Assembly: GCF_017874625.1 (NCBI RefSeq)
Contig: NZ_JAGIKZ010000006.1
Location: 62,001-126,000 of the forward strand
DNA: 64,000 nucleotides
Direction of reading: 5' to 3'
Source: Cytobacillus eiseniae
Lineage (GTDB): Bacteria; Bacillota; Bacilli; Bacillales; Cytobacillaceae
The notes below the pieces were generated by a model, which worked only from the letters and a program-made list of their open reading frames with translations, was not told the origin of the DNA and ran no database searches. The stretch's first letter is position 1; every line of letters begins with the position of its first letter. The position numbers and the translations under genes are program-made. Positions 63,401-64,000 of the stretch are shown piece after piece.

Positions 63401-64000
63401 AAATTCCCAGGCTGATTTCGCCCAGTTACTTGGTTCATTGTCGCACTCTTCATGAGTGCGTGGATTGAAATAGTCATTATTGTTACAGACAACCTGTATA
63501 CCAGTGTCGCACTCTTCATGAGTGCGTGGATTGAAATACCAGCTTTAATATCAATTGTGTTTGAAGAGTTAGTCGCACTCTTCATGAGTGCGTGGATTGA
63601 AATAGACTCCTACACTTAATGGACGATTTTTACGTCGAGTCGCACTCTTCATGAGTGCGTGGATTGAAATTTTTTAGGGTTGCATGAAATCTTTTACCTT
63701 TGCATGTCGCACTCTTCATGAGTGCGTGGATTGAAATTGACGAAGAGGTTTCTTTTGATGAAATTACTAATGTCGCACTCTTCATGAGTGCGTGGATTGA
63801 AATTTTTTCAATCTAGGCGTGGACAGGATCGTATTCATGTCGCACTCTTCATGAGTGCGTGGATTGAAATGTATATGACGGCGAGGTTTCGGCTGACGAG
63901 CAAGACGCGTCGCACTCTTCATGAGTGCGTGGATTGAAATAATAATGTATTTGCGGTGATTCTCGTGGACCTGCGTCGCACTCTTCATGAGTGCGTGGAT
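57423..64000 (+). CRISPR. Type I-C CRISPR array, 99 full repeats plus a truncated 100th
   Basis: The repeat is 32 bp: GTCGCACTC, TTCAT, GAGTGC, GTGGATTGAAAT. I counted starts from 57423 to 63975; the last is cut off at 64000, so the array goes on beyond the window. Units are 65-70 bp, giving spacers of 33-38 bp, 99 in view. All repeats I read look identical, without decay at the visible distal end. The leader lies on the cas2 side, so spacers near 57455 are the newest. Spacer 9 (57985-58017) and spacer 18 (58582-58614) are identical, and so are spacers 80 and 81 (62677-62711, 62744-62778). Confidence 0.98.

Noticed and set aside
57433-63988. Many ORFs of 60-120 codons across the array on both strands with repeating peptides such as ALFMSAWIEI or FNPRTHEECD
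   Set aside because: These are translations of the CRISPR repeat. The periodicity is exactly that of the repeat-spacer units and no ribosome binding sites fit.
1-64000. A contiguous defence island or prophage
   Set aside because: Wadjet and CRISPR-Cas are 40 kb apart with housekeeping genes in between; no integrase, phage structural or attachment-site genes are visible.

Overview
The window comes from a low-GC, spore-forming Bacillaceae chromosome. The evidence is a complete GerA-type germinant receptor operon, strong AGGAGG ribosome binding sites, GTG/TTG starts, Bacillus-type two-component/ABC cassettes and a Bacillaceae-type I-C CRISPR repeat. No rRNA, tRNA or complete prophage is visible. 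I cannot name the species.

Layout. 1-0.6 kb: 3' end of a MOSC-domain gene. 0.8-1.15 kb: non-coding element with four small palindromes (a second copy lies at 41.6-41.95 kb, and a related block sits inside a MITE at 23.6-23.9 kb). 1.35-9.1 kb: complete four-gene Wadjet (JetD-A-B-C) SMC anti-plasmid system. 9.4-15.2 kb: VOC protein, then a histidine kinase/response regulator/ABC exporter cassette like linearmycin-resistance LnrJKLMN. 15.8-19.7 kb: large secreted Vpr-like subtilase. 20-24.9 kb: oxidoreductase, YgjP-type metallopeptidase, a damaged two-component locus, a MITE with target-site duplication and an AraC regulator. 25.1-27.1 kb: Msr-type ABC-F resistance gene with a long leader holding a 13-codon peptide and an intrinsic terminator. 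28.5-34.8 kb: cobalamin riboswitch followed by B12 uptake (btuFCD), adenosyltransferase, a signal-less BtuF-like protein and CobB. 35.7-41.3 kb: ger operon with two B subunits and two small membrane proteins. 42.2-44.2 kb: PadR/HAAS pair and a MarR regulator. 45.0-48.3 kb: a 789-residue protein with four Asp-rich isoprenoid-synthase motifs, followed by RlmA. 49.2-64 kb: complete type I-C CRISPR-Cas locus (cas3, cas5c, cas8c with internal cas11c, cas7c, cas4, cas1, cas2) and an array of 99 full repeats plus a 100th cut by the window end.

Most striking observation. Between cas3 and cas5c, on the minus strand, a good promoter leads directly into a degenerate copy of the CRISPR repeat (51641-51666), a short guide-like stretch and an intrinsic terminator. 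The first 17 nt of that guide match the cas5c promoter at 51706-51722 except at guide positions 6 and 12, which are the bases flipped out in Cascade-bound crRNA. The match is preceded by TTC, the type I-C PAM. It has the layout expected of a non-canonical crRNA (CreR-like) that lets Cascade repress its own operon. The match itself is read directly from the sequence. Its function is inferred.

Other regulatory structures: the ABC-F attenuator, the B12 riboswitch with its terminator, a PadR-type inverted repeat between -35 and -10, three 11-bp direct repeats upstream of the OmpR-type locus, and a six-unit 21-bp phased repeat downstream of cobB.
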